The notes under the pieces were generated by a model that was not told the origin of the DNA, ran no database searches, and saw only the letters and a list, made by a program, of their open reading frames with translations. A DNA stretch of 64,000 nucleotides. Origin: JAADHX01 sp964569385. GTDB lineage: Bacteria; Actinomycetota; Acidimicrobiia; Acidimicrobiales; Poriferisodalaceae. This document shows positions 19,204 to 28,318 of this stretch, piece after piece. Position numbers and translations under genes: made by a program. The stretch lies in assembly GCA_964569385.1 (NCBI GenBank), contig CAZMUM010000011.1:53820-117819 (forward strand), given 5' to 3'. Positions within the stretch are counted from its first letter, which is position 1. Each line of letters opens with the position of its first letter.

Positions 19204-19851
19204 CTAGCTGGCGACAAACGGGTTCTTGTAGGTGTCGAGGTAGGTGATCTCGCTTACCGGTGGACGGCTAGCTGGCTTGAAATCGGTGCCTTTCGTGTAG
19301 GCGACCGGGAGCAGCGCACACTGGGTCATGTGGTCGGGAATGCCCAACAACTCGGCCGCTTCGGCTTCTAGACCAAGGTGGAGGGTGGTCAAACACGTGC
19401 CAAGACCCCGTGACCGCAGCGCTAGCTGAAAACTCCATACCGCCGGCAGGATCGAACCCATCAGCCCGGCTGCGTTTCCGGTCGTGCCGTCGACGCGGCC
19501 CGCAATGAGTGGAATGACGAGCACCGGGCACTCAGCCAAATGTTCGGCGAGATACTGGGCCGAGTTAAGAACGCGCGACGTTTGGGTACCGGACTCGGTG
19601 GTCTCGGCCGCGGCCTTGAGATACTCGCCACCAACGCGCATGTACATTTCGGCCAAGGCGTCCTTTTTGGCTTGGTCGCGAATGACGAGCCAACGCCAGC
19701 CTTGGGTGTTTGAGCCTGTAGGCGCTTGTACTGCGAGCTGTAAACACTCGAGCAGCACGTCGTCGGACACCTCGCGTTCGAAGTCAAGGCGCTTGCGCAC
19801 CGCCCTGGTAGTGGAGAGCAGTGCATCGGTCTGGCTGAGATCGAAATCCAT
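19204..19851 (-). CDS. Nitroreductase family protein
   Basis: A 215-residue FMN-dependent nitroreductase-like oxidoreductase. It shows an early TTRAVRKRLDF motif (phosphate-binding Arg region), APTGSNTQGWRW, and the late GLGTCLTTLHLG helix-strand. It starts 36 bp after the GlcG-like gene on the same strand and probably ends the glycolate operon. Its role there is unknown. Confidence 0.9.
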   Translation of the reverse strand: MDFDLSQTDALLSTTRAVRKRLDFEREVSDDVLLECLQLAVQAPTGSNTQGWRWLVIRDQAKKDALAEMYMRVGGEYLKAAAETTESGTQTSRVLNSAQYLAEHLAECPVLVIPLIAGRVDGTTGNAAGLMGSILPAVWSFQLALRSRGLGTCLTTLHLGLEAEAAELLGIPDHMTQCALLPVAYTKGTDFKPASRPPVSEITYLDTYKNPFVAS

Positions 19852-19887
19852 GTTCTTGTTCCTCTGGGTTGTTCGTAGTTTGCCCGG

Positions 19888-20316
19888 TTAACCGGTAACT
19901 GGTGTGAGTCCGGCAGCGCGGATTCCGGCTACCGCGGCAATCTCGTCGTTGTCGGAGTTGTCGCCGCTGACCCCGACGACACCGATGTGGGCGCCATCTT
20001 CGTCGGCCACGATCACACCACCTGGCACCGGAATGAGGGTGCCACCAAGGGCCGCGGTCGCCGCGGCGACGAACGAAGGAGCGACTTCGGCCCTAGCCAT
20101 TACAGCTCGCGACCCAATGCCGAGACTCAACGCACCCCGAGCCTTGCCGTTGGCGATGTCGAATCGGCCAAACGACGCCCCGTCTTGACGCTCGAACGCC
20201 AGCGGATGGCCGCCGGCATCGAGCACCAGTACCGCAAGCGGTTGCATCTCGGCCACTTCGCCGGCGGCAAGCGCCGAGCTGATAATCGTTCTGGCCTGGG
20301 CAATCGAAAGGCTCAC
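19888..20316 (-). CDS. GlcG/HbpS family protein
   Basis: About 142 residues starting at GTG 20316, which overlaps the malate synthase stop in a GTGA. The sequence shows the family pattern: ISSALAAGEVAEMQPLAVLVLDAGGHPLAFERQDGA, the central IANGKARGAL, and PVPGGVIVADEDGAHIGVVGVSG. GlcG proteins accompany glycolate genes but have no settled enzymatic role; HbpS members bind heme. Confidence 0.88.
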   Translation of the reverse strand: MSLSIAQARTIISSALAAGEVAEMQPLAVLVLDAGGHPLAFERQDGASFGRFDIANGKARGALSLGIGSRAVMARAEVAPSFVAAATAALGGTLIPVPGGVIVADEDGAHIGVVGVSGDNSDNDEIAAVAGIRAAGLTPVTG

Positions 20317-22481
20317 TGAGTCTCCCCTGTTGTGGTTTGTACGGCTCGTTTTCGCTCGGTCCGTCGAGCGTGCAGTATCGGCTCCGTATAACCAGACGGT
20401 TGTTCGGCGCCGCTGAACACGAGATCGGTAGCGCCACAATAGGCCTCACCGTCGAAGCTTGGCGCCATTGGTTCATACACGGGATCGTCGGCGTTCTGAG
20501 CGTCGACAACCCCAGCCATGCGCTCGAAGGTTTCGCGCACCATGGCCTGGGTCACGACGCCGTGATTCAGCCAGTTGGCGATGTGCTGGCTCGAAATTCG
20601 ACAGGTAGCCCGGTCTTCCATGAGACCAACATCGTGGATGTCTGGCACCTTCGAACAACCAATGCCCTGATCGACCCAACGAACGACGTAGCCAAGGATT
20701 CCCTGGGCGTTGTTGTCGAGTTCGGCCTGAACCTCGTCGGCGCTCCATGAGGGGTTTGGCTCGATCGGGATTACTAAGAGGTCGTCGATGTTTGCTCGCG
20801 GTCCGCCCGCGGCAAGCTCGGCCTGAACGTCAGCGACCGACACCTGGTGGTAATGCGTTGCGTGCAGTGTTGCCGCGGTTGGTGATGGCACCCAGGCACA
20901 GGTGGCACCAGCTAGCGGATGGCCAATCTTGGTGGCCAGCATGTCCTGCATGAGGTCGGGCGCTGCCCACATGCCTTTGCCAATCTGGGCTCGGCCTGAC
21001 AACCCGCAGGCCAGACCAACGTCGACGTTCCAGTCTTCGTACGCTGAGATCCAACGCTGAGCCTTCATCTCGGATTTGCGCACCATCGCACCGGCGTGCA
21101 TCGACGTGTGCATTTCGTCGCCGGTACGGTCGAGGAAGCCGGTGTTGATGAAAACGATCCGATCTTTGACCGCCCTAATACACTCGGCCAAGTTAAGAGA
21201 AGTTCGGCGTTCTTCGTCCATGACGCCCACCTTGATGGTGTTACGTTCGAGGCCGAGCAAGTCCTCGACCCTGCCAAAGAGTTCATTTGTGAACGCGGCT
21301 TCGTCAGGACCATGCATCTTGGGTTTCACGATGTAGATCGATCCGGTCCGGCTGTTCAAGCCGTGCATTGCGCCAAGGCTGGTAAACACCGCATCGAGAA
21401 TCCCTTCCGGAACTTCTAAACCGTCAGCGTTGAGAATGGCCGGCGTGGTCATGAGATGACCAACGTTTCTGACCAACATGAGGGCCCGACCAGGCAGGTT
21501 CACCTCCATCGCAGCGCCACTAGCACTGCGGAACTGCCGATCTGATACCAAGCGGCGAGTAGATGTCTTGCCGGCCTTAGTTATCTCGGTGGCGAGAGTC
21601 CCGGCCATTAGCCCAAACCAATTGCGATAGGTCAGAACCTTGTCGGCGGCATCGACGGCAGCGACGGAGTCTTCGCAGTCCATGATGCAGGTAATGGCGG
21701 ACTCGAGAACGATGTCGGCTACGCCGGCAGCATCGGTGGCACCAACGGGGTGAGACGCGTCGATGACTATCTCGATGTGAATTCTGTGGCGCTGAAGCAG
21801 AACCGAGGTCGGGGCTGAAGGCTCACCGAGGTAGCCGACTAGGCCAGCGGGTTTGACAAGCCCGGTCGTGGTGCCGTCGGCTAGGCGAACCATCAGTGAG
21901 CCGCCAACCATGTGGTAGCCAACACTGTCGAGGTGGGAGGCGCCCACCAGCGGCGCCGCATCATCGAGAATCCGCCGCGCTGCGGCAACGACCTTTGCGC
22001 CCCGATCTTGGTCGTATGGCCCCGCAGGAGGGCTGGTGCCCAGAGCATCGGTTCCGTACAGGGCGTCGTACAACGAACCCCAACGGGCGTTGGCGGCGTT
22101 GATAGCGTAACGAGCGTTCATGACCGGAACGACCAGCTGGGGGCCCGCAATCGCGGCAATCTCAGGGTCGACGCCCTCGGTTGTGATCTGGAATGCATCG
22201 CCTTCTGGCACCAGGTAGCCAAGGTCATATAGGAACGTCTTGTATTCGGCGGCGTCGTGCCCAACTTGGGCCCGCTCAAGGTGCCACCCGTCGATCGCGG
22301 CCTGCATCTCGGTTCGCACTGCGAGCAGATGTTGGTTCCGCGGCGTCAGGTCGGACAACAGAGCCGCTAGTTCGGCCCAGAACTCGTCGACCTGCAAATC
22401 GGTGCCAGGCAGTGCTTCGTCCTCGACGAACGCCACCAACTCCGAATCCACTTGCAACCGCGCTCGGTCAAGTCTGGACAT
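20313..22481 (-). CDS. glcB: Malate synthase G
   Basis: About 722 residues, the usual length of the G isoform. It condenses glyoxylate with acetyl-CoA to malate. Conserved stretches include VIDASHPVGATDAAG, TCIMDCEDSVAAVDA, RTGSIYIVKPKMHGP, the long GVMDEERRTSLNL and the Asp/Cys-containing C-terminal cap. The ATG at 22481 has a GGAG site 8-9 nt upstream and overlaps the glcF end by 14 bp. It follows glycolate oxidase directly, so the glyoxylate made by GlcDEF is consumed by the next gene product. Confidence 0.95.
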   Translation of the reverse strand: MSRLDRARLQVDSELVAFVEDEALPGTDLQVDEFWAELAALLSDLTPRNQHLLAVRTEMQAAIDGWHLERAQVGHDAAEYKTFLYDLGYLVPEGDAFQITTEGVDPEIAAIAGPQLVVPVMNARYAINAANARWGSLYDALYGTDALGTSPPAGPYDQDRGAKVVAAARRILDDAAPLVGASHLDSVGYHMVGGSLMVRLADGTTTGLVKPAGLVGYLGEPSAPTSVLLQRHRIHIEIVIDASHPVGATDAAGVADIVLESAITCIMDCEDSVAAVDAADKVLTYRNWFGLMAGTLATEITKAGKTSTRRLVSDRQFRSASGAAMEVNLPGRALMLVRNVGHLMTTPAILNADGLEVPEGILDAVFTSLGAMHGLNSRTGSIYIVKPKMHGPDEAAFTNELFGRVEDLLGLERNTIKVGVMDEERRTSLNLAECIRAVKDRIVFINTGFLDRTGDEMHTSMHAGAMVRKSEMKAQRWISAYEDWNVDVGLACGLSGRAQIGKGMWAAPDLMQDMLATKIGHPLAGATCAWVPSPTAATLHATHYHQVSVADVQAELAAGGPRANIDDLLVIPIEPNPSWSADEVQAELDNNAQGILGYVVRWVDQGIGCSKVPDIHDVGLMEDRATCRISSQHIANWLNHGVVTQAMVRETFERMAGVVDAQNADDPVYEPMAPSFDGEAYCGATDLVFSGAEQPSGYTEPILHARRTERKRAVQTTTGETQ

Positions 22482-23643
22482 CAAGACGTTCTCCAGTGAG
22501 TGCAGCATCGACTAGCTGCATTGGATGATAGGCACGAACACCGGCTCCAGCCAGATGCATCGAACAGCCCGGATTCGCACTAGCGACAACGTCGGGTCCG
22601 GCGCGGTCTATCGAGGCAACCTTTCGATCTCGAATCTGACCAGCCAGCACAGGTTCTTGCAGCGAGTAGGCACCGCCAGCCCCGCAGCACAGCCCTTCAT
22701 CGTCGAGTTCGATCAGACTCCGAATGTGCGGCGTCAGAACGGTGCGCGTTGCCTCGTGGACCTTCTGCACATGCCTGAGGTGGCAAGGGTCTTGAATCGC
22801 GACGACCACGTCCAGCGGCTCGACAACAGGCAGTCTGTCGAGGTACTTGGCTAAGAACTCCTGCGAGTCATACACCCTGGCCGAGAATTCGGCTGCTGCC
22901 TCGGTGCCAAGAATGCGGCCATAGTCCTTCATGGCCGCGCTACAGCCAGCGGAATTGACCACGATCGGAGCATCGCCAGCGAGGGCCTTGATCAGCTGCT
23001 CGGCGAGACGGCGAGTGGTTGACGTCAGACCTGCGTGAAGTTGCAAAGCGCCGCAGCATGGCGCCAAGTCTGCGGTTGGGGTGACGCCGAAACCAGCGGC
23101 TTCGAGGTTGCGTTGGGTTGCGAAGTGCACATCGCGTTGCCACACGTCCATGACGCAGCCGGTGAACATGAGCACATCACTGCCAGACGTAGTGTGAGGT
23201 TTCCGGCGAATGGGGAGGTCGGCCAGAAGACCCAGCCGCTTCGGGGTGAGCTTAGATTTGTTGATCAATCCCAGAGCCGAGGATCCGGTCCGCAGCAGTG
23301 TTGGGTTGCCGAGCGGGGCGAGACCAGCCCGCAACCATCGAGGCGCTCCATTGCCGTTCTCGGATAGCTTTTCTCGGGCCGCTTCCATCATGTGTCCATA
23401 GGGCACACCGCTCGGGCACGCCGGTTCGCAACCGCGACATTGCACGCACGTGTCGAACGATTCGAGCACTTCGGGGGTGACCGATGCGTCGTTGGATTGG
23501 ACCTCGCGCATCAAGGCGATGCGGCCACGAGGCGAATAGATCTCCTCGCCTGTCACCCTGTAGGTGGGGCAAAACGGGAGACACAGGCCGCATTGCACGC
23601 ACTTGTTGAGGTCGTCGGCGTCGATGTTCAGGTCCATAGACAC
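22468..23643 (-). CDS. glcF: Glycolate oxidase iron-sulfur subunit
   Basis: A 391-residue protein with two N-terminal 4Fe-4S motifs (CVQCGLCLPFCP and CVQCRGCEPACP) and the two cysteine-rich CCG domains (DPCHLRH and GLCCGAGGAYSL). It is the electron-transfer subunit of membrane-linked glycolate dehydrogenase. It overlaps glcE by 16 bp and glcB by 14 bp. Confidence 0.95.
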   Translation of the reverse strand: MSMDLNIDADDLNKCVQCGLCLPFCPTYRVTGEEIYSPRGRIALMREVQSNDASVTPEVLESFDTCVQCRGCEPACPSGVPYGHMMEAAREKLSENGNGAPRWLRAGLAPLGNPTLLRTGSSALGLINKSKLTPKRLGLLADLPIRRKPHTTSGSDVLMFTGCVMDVWQRDVHFATQRNLEAAGFGVTPTADLAPCCGALQLHAGLTSTTRRLAEQLIKALAGDAPIVVNSAGCSAAMKDYGRILGTEAAAEFSARVYDSQEFLAKYLDRLPVVEPLDVVVAIQDPCHLRHVQKVHEATRTVLTPHIRSLIELDDEGLCCGAGGAYSLQEPVLAGQIRDRKVASIDRAGPDVVASANPGCSMHLAGAGVRAYHPMQLVDAALTGERLDVQT

Positions 23644-24551
23644 CGACCAGGGTTAAAACGGCGGTCTGGGTCGAAAATGTCCTTCATTCGTTTGGCTACC
23701 ACCGACGCCCCCCGGTCTAGGGGCCGCTTCGGTTGGGCAGCCGAAGCCCAGGTCGTGCCAACCCCAACACTGGCTACAAACGGCGCCAACACACACTGTC
23801 GAAAAACTTGTGATGGGCTAAGGCGCCACCGGTGTGCTGGCAAGTCTGGCGGACCCTCGCAGACGACGAAGTCGCCAATCGAGGCCAACATAGCGGTTTC
23901 CGCGACGACGTCCGCCTCGTGCCCTTCGAGGTGGGCCCACGTGGTTGTTCCATCCCACAGCACCGCCGACGGATGCAATAGCGCCGCGAAAACCTTGACG
24001 GGATCGGCTTCGTCGGCGCTCAACCAGATGGACTTCGGCGGAATTGGATTGGTACGAAGGATGACCTCGGCAATGCAACCGAGAGTTCCGAGCGAACCGG
24101 TGATGAGCTTGGGAAGGTTGAACCCTGTGACGTTCTTCACTACGGGGCCGCCGCCGGTGACTAGCTCGCCATCAGCATTAACGAAACGAACTTGCAGCAC
24201 TGCGTCTCGCACCGATCCCCGGCCAACGCGGTCGAGGCAGTTCTCTCCAACCGCAACCGCACCACCAACCGTGCCACCCCGTTCGGGCAGCGAAGTGCGC
24301 TGTCCAGTGCCAGCTAGTTCGTCGTGTAAATCGGCGACCATAGTTCCGGCCCGGACGGTGACGAGCATCTCCTCTGGCTCGTGTTTGACCACTCCGATTG
24401 GAGCCGAGATGGTGCGAACGCCGCTCGCTAGCTCACCACCGACGGACCAGCGGGAGTGTGATCCAGCAACGGTAACTGCGCCTTCGCTGCCGACAAGAGA
24501 CGCAAAGTCGTGTAGGACCGGATCGTCGGTAAAGAGGGTGAAGCGCGCCAT
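23628..24551 (-). CDS. glcE: Glycolate oxidase FAD-binding subunit
   Basis: About 307 residues starting at ATG 24551, which overlaps the glcD stop in TGATG. It has a VAO-type FAD fold: TVRAGTMVADLHDELAGTGQRTSLPE, GGTVGGAVAVG, KNVTGFNLPKLITGSLGTLG. The C-terminus DPDRRFNPGRCL is typical. It forms the glycolate dehydrogenase complex with GlcD and GlcF. Confidence 0.93.
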   Translation of the reverse strand: MARFTLFTDDPVLHDFASLVGSEGAVTVAGSHSRWSVGGELASGVRTISAPIGVVKHEPEEMLVTVRAGTMVADLHDELAGTGQRTSLPERGGTVGGAVAVGENCLDRVGRGSVRDAVLQVRFVNADGELVTGGGPVVKNVTGFNLPKLITGSLGTLGCIAEVILRTNPIPPKSIWLSADEADPVKVFAALLHPSAVLWDGTTTWAHLEGHEADVVAETAMLASIGDFVVCEGPPDLPAHRWRLSPSQVFRQCVLAPFVASVGVGTTWASAAQPKRPLDRGASVVAKRMKDIFDPDRRFNPGRCLWT

Positions 24552-26008
24552 CAGCCCCACACACCCTTCGGCACTGCTTTCAGGGCCGCAATATCGGCAC
24601 ACGAGTGCGCCGACGGTATGACCTTGCCTGGGTTCTGACGGCAATACGGATCGAACGCCTTACGGAGCTGCTCTTGGGCTTTGAGGTCGTGGGGGCCGAA
24701 CATCTGGTCCATATAGGGCTGCTTCTCGACCCCCACGCCATGTTCGCCAGACAGCACACCACCAGCGGCAAGGGATGCAGCGACGATCTCGGCGCCGGCG
24801 GCATGAACTCGGTCGAGCACACCGTCGTCGCGGCCATCGAACACGATCAGCGGGTGCAGGTTGCCATCGCCGGCGTGGAACACGTTCATGATCATTAGGT
24901 CGTACCGATCGGCGATTTCGTAGATCTGTTGCAAAACCTCGGCCAGCTTGGCTCGTGGTACCACGGTGTCATGCAGGTAATAGTCGGGAGCCAACTGTGC
25001 GATGGCGCCAAATGCGGTCTTTCGACCCTTCCACAACAACTCACGTTCTTGGGTTGTGGCGGCGGTGCGAACGTTCGTGGCGCCGTTGGCCAGCCCGATT
25101 GCTTCGATCTGGGCCGCGTCGATGGCCACCCCGCCGCCAAGTCCCTCGATCTCCACCAGCAGCACTGCCGCGGCATCGCGGGGGTAGCCGGCGCCTACGA
25201 AGTTCTCGACCGCAGTAGTTATGCGCTGGTCCATCACTTCCATGGCCGCCGGTACGACGCCGGCCGCGATGACTGCACTCACAGTATTGGCGGCATCGGC
25301 CACAGCCTCATACGACAGCAGCAGGGTTGCAACGACTGGCGGGTTCTTGGTGAGTCGAACGGCAATGCGGGTGGCAATTCCGAGCATCCCTTCGCTGCCG
25401 ACGAACGCACCGCGGAGATCGTAACCGTCGGGTTCGTCCTCAAGCCCGCCCAGTACCGCAATCGAACCGTCGGACAAGACGACTTCGATCGCCAAGACAT
25501 GGGCGTCGGTCACTCCATAGGCCAGACAGTGGGGCCCTCCCGCGTTGTTGGCCACATTCCCGCCAATGGTGCAAACCTGCTGGCTCGATGGGTCGGGCGC
25601 ATAGTGGAACCCCATGGGCTTGAGGTGTCTGGTCAGATCGAGGTTGATAACTCCCGGCTCGACCCACGCCACCATGTTCACCACGTCTACCTCGACTATC
25701 CGGGTCATTCGGCCCGTCGACACAACTACCGGCGCACCGAGAGGGATCGCGCCGCCAGCAAGGCCAGTGCCTGCACCTCGCGGCACAATCGCTCGGCCAT
25801 GAGCCGCGGCTATCCGCACCACTGCCTGGGCCTCGGAGGTGTCCTTTGGATAACAGACCGGTCCCGACACACCACCGTCGAAAACCGAGGCATCGCGTGC
25901 GTGAAGCATGAGGCTGGCCGCGTCGTCGCGCACGTGGGTAGCTCCGAGCGCGTCTCTCAATTCGGTGATCAGAGGATCGGTTCGAGCCCGGCGGGAGAAC
26001 AACTTCAC
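24551..26008 (-). CDS. glcD: Glycolate oxidase catalytic subunit GlcD
   Basis: About 485 residues from a GTG at 26008. FAD-binding motifs include VPRGAGTGLAGGAIP, the WVEPGVINLDL strand and GGNVANNAGGPHCLAYG. The C-terminal domain has HAGDGNLHPLI and LSGEHGVGVEKQPYM, which mark the GlcD/D-lactate dehydrogenase branch. It is first in the glcDEF-B-G operon and divergent from the hydroxyacid dehydrogenase at 26077. The exact start is not certain, since the frame stays open to 26044. Confidence 0.93.
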   Translation of the reverse strand: MKLFSRRARTDPLITELRDALGATHVRDDAASLMLHARDASVFDGGVSGPVCYPKDTSEAQAVVRIAAAHGRAIVPRGAGTGLAGGAIPLGAPVVVSTGRMTRIVEVDVVNMVAWVEPGVINLDLTRHLKPMGFHYAPDPSSQQVCTIGGNVANNAGGPHCLAYGVTDAHVLAIEVVLSDGSIAVLGGLEDEPDGYDLRGAFVGSEGMLGIATRIAVRLTKNPPVVATLLLSYEAVADAANTVSAVIAAGVVPAAMEVMDQRITTAVENFVGAGYPRDAAAVLLVEIEGLGGGVAIDAAQIEAIGLANGATNVRTAATTQERELLWKGRKTAFGAIAQLAPDYYLHDTVVPRAKLAEVLQQIYEIADRYDLMIMNVFHAGDGNLHPLIVFDGRDDGVLDRVHAAGAEIVAASLAAGGVLSGEHGVGVEKQPYMDQMFGPHDLKAQEQLRKAFDPYCRQNPGKVIPSAHSCADIAALKAVPKGVWG

Positions 26009-26076
26009 GATGCATAGGTTGCCACGCTCGCGCCGGGGAGCCACATAACAGTTTTGTGCCTGTAAGAATCGTGGGG

Positions 26077-27324
26077 ATGAAGCCCACTCAAATGTTCGAA
26101 ACGTTCCGATCGGTAGTGCGATTTAGGGCCCCAGAACTTGATGCCGTCGAACGAAGGCTTCGTTTCGCGGCCAACGTCGACGATCTTCGCCGCATCGCCA
26201 AGCGCCGACTACCGGGCGGGGTGTTCGACTACATCGATGGTGCGGCCGAAGACGAACGAACCTATGCCCGCAACGTCGCTGGTTTCGCCGATATTGGCTT
26301 TCGTCCTGCCGTTCTACGAGATGTGTCAGACCTCGACCCGAGCACATCGCTACTCGGTCGCCAGGTGCGCTTCCCCTTGGTGTTGGCCCCAACCGGATTC
26401 ACCCGAATAGCGAGCTCACAGGGCGAGCTCGCGGTGGCCAGGGCCGCCAATCGGGCCGGGCTCCCTTACGGCCTATCGACCCTCAGCACCAGAAGTATCG
26501 AAGAAGTGGCGGCCGTTTCCACTGGCGACAAGTGGTTTCAGGTTTATGTGTGGAAGGACCGCGGCCTCGTAACCGAGATGCTCGACCGGGCTAAGGCGGC
26601 CGACTATTCGACGATCATGATCACCGTCGATACCGCCATGCTTGGCCGTCGTGAGCGCGACGTGCGCCGAGGTTTCGCGCTTCCGCCCAAGATTGGTGTC
26701 GAAACCATCATCGATGGAGCAATGCACCCAGCTTGGACGTGGGATTTCATCAACGCCGAACCCATCGAGTTCGCCAACGTAAAGGGACACAGCGTTGGCG
26801 ACGGATCCGACCCGGTTTCGCTTTCGGAGTACATCAACAACCAGTTCGATCCGGCCCTTTCGTGGAACGACATCGACTGGTTCAAGGGGCATTGGCCTGG
26901 CAAGATCGTGTTGAAGGGTGTGCAGTCGGTTGCCGATGCGAAGGCCGCCGCCGAACATGGCGTCGATGCAGTGATGTTGTCGAACCACGGCGGCCGTCAA
27001 CTCGACGACTCTCCTGCCCCGATCGATCTACTGCCCGCCGTCGTAGAAGCCGTCGGTGGTCGTGACGAACGGAGCATCGACGTCATCGTCGATGGTGGCG
27101 TGAGGCGAGGCTCTGACGTGGTTAAGGCAATGGCGATCGGGGCATCGGCATGCTCGATCGGGCGTCCGTATCTGTACGCGCTCGGCGCGGGCGGCGAACG
27201 CGGCGTCGACCACCTTCTAACGATGTTCGACGATGGCATCAGGCGCACAATGGCTTTGCTTGGTGCCCGTTCGATCGATGAACTGACGCCAGAACTTGTG
27301 TCTATACGGCGTAGGACGGATTAG
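26077..27324 (+). CDS. FMN-dependent alpha-hydroxy acid dehydrogenase (LldD/glycolate oxidase family)
   Basis: About 415 residues. The FMN-barrel signature SNHGGRQLDDSPAPIDLLP contains the catalytic His and Arg. The N-terminal FDYIDGAAEDE contains the substrate Tyr, and VDGGVRRGSDVVKA is the phosphate site. It oxidises L-lactate or a related 2-hydroxy acid; glycolate is possible given the divergent glc operon only 68 bp away. Its 3' end overlaps the convergent metF gene by 23 bp. Confidence 0.92.
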   Translation: MKPTQMFETFRSVVRFRAPELDAVERRLRFAANVDDLRRIAKRRLPGGVFDYIDGAAEDERTYARNVAGFADIGFRPAVLRDVSDLDPSTSLLGRQVRFPLVLAPTGFTRIASSQGELAVARAANRAGLPYGLSTLSTRSIEEVAAVSTGDKWFQVYVWKDRGLVTEMLDRAKAADYSTIMITVDTAMLGRRERDVRRGFALPPKIGVETIIDGAMHPAWTWDFINAEPIEFANVKGHSVGDGSDPVSLSEYINNQFDPALSWNDIDWFKGHWPGKIVLKGVQSVADAKAAAEHGVDAVMLSNHGGRQLDDSPAPIDLLPAVVEAVGGRDERSIDVIVDGGVRRGSDVVKAMAIGASACSIGRPYLYALGAGGERGVDHLLTMFDDGIRRTMALLGARSIDELTPELVSIRRRTD

Positions 27325-28318
27325 CGGCAGTATCTGCCGGTGAGCTGGTGTCGCCTTTCGAAATGCCCACGATCCGACAGATCGCAAGGGCGAGGTCGGC
27401 TCGGTTCATGGTGTAGATGTGGAAGTCGCTGATGCCATGTTCGGCAAGGTGGCGAATTTGTTCGGCCGCTACCGTCGCGGCTATCAGGGGCTGCACCTCT
27501 GGCGTGTCGTCGAGGCCCTCAAACAGCCCTGGCATCCACGCGGGGATCTTCGTCCCGCAGCGGCCCGCGAAACCAGACATGCCTTCGAAGTTGGTCACCG
27601 GCATGATTCCGGGAACGATCGGTTGCTCGATACCAGCAGCACGAGCGGTGTCGTGAAGCGCGAGGAAGGCTTGGTTGTCGAAGAAGAACTGGGTAAGCGC
27701 ACGATCGGCCCCGGCATCGAACTTCGCCCGCAGATTATCGAGGTCTGACTTCGCCGATTGAGCCTTGGGGTGCACCTCTGGGTAGGCCGCCACCGAGATA
27801 TCCCAGGTCGAGCCATCAGGCCGGTTGCGGATGCCGGCTACTAGTTCGGCGGCCGTTCGGTAGCCGTCTGGCCTGGTGCCGTCGGTTTCGCCAGCTGGTG
27901 GATCTCCGCGTAAAGCCACGATCCGACGCACGCCGGTGGCCGCGTATGTGTCGATTACCTCGTGTACTTCTTGTTTCGACGCCCCAACACATGTCAGGTG
28001 CCCTGCGACATCGAGGTCGGTGGTGTCGGTGATGCCACGGATGGTGTTGAGCGTACGGTCCTGGGTTGTTCCGCCCGCGCCGTAGGTGACGCTCACAAAC
28101 GTCGGCGAAATCGGCGCGATCCGACCGACAGTGCGCAGCAGATTCTCGGCACCCTTGTCGGTGTTGGCTGGGAAGAACTCGAGCGAAACGTTGAGGCCGG
28201 ACCGTAGCGGGGTGGCAGGCCACGGTCGGCGCTGCAACCGTTCGGTCATCTCGTCACGGAGTTCTTGGTTCACTCGGTCGGGTCGGCGAGCTTTCTTGGA
28301 GTTGTTTGGCCCGGTCAT
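27302..28318 (-). CDS. metF: Methylenetetrahydrofolate reductase
   Basis: A 338-residue FAD-dependent TIM barrel that makes 5-methyl-THF for methionine synthesis. Key stretches are SLEFFPANTDKGAENL (catalytic Glu region), FVSVTYGAGG, LTCVGAS, VALRGDPP and DRALTQFFFD. Its ATG overlaps the stop of the upstream ArsR-methyltransferase gene (ATGA), so the two are translationally coupled. Confidence 0.93.
   Translation of the reverse strand: MTGPNNSKKARRPDRVNQELRDEMTERLQRRPWPATPLRSGLNVSLEFFPANTDKGAENLLRTVGRIAPISPTFVSVTYGAGGTTQDRTLNTIRGITDTTDLDVAGHLTCVGASKQEVHEVIDTYAATGVRRIVALRGDPPAGETDGTRPDGYRTAAELVAGIRNRPDGSTWDISVAAYPEVHPKAQSAKSDLDNLRAKFDAGADRALTQFFFDNQAFLALHDTARAAGIEQPIVPGIMPVTNFEGMSGFAGRCGTKIPAWMPGLFEGLDDTPEVQPLIAATVAAEQIRHLAEHGISDFHIYTMNRADLALAICRIVGISKGDTSSPADTAANPSYAV

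Noticed and set aside
23392..24621. 409-residue plus-strand ORF
   Set aside because: It lies antisense to glcE and glcF and has Arg/Ser/Thr-rich shadow composition without domain features.
24929..26017. 362-residue plus-strand ORF
   Set aside because: It is antisense to glcD, whose FAD-binding motifs are clear; the protein has no recognisable motif.
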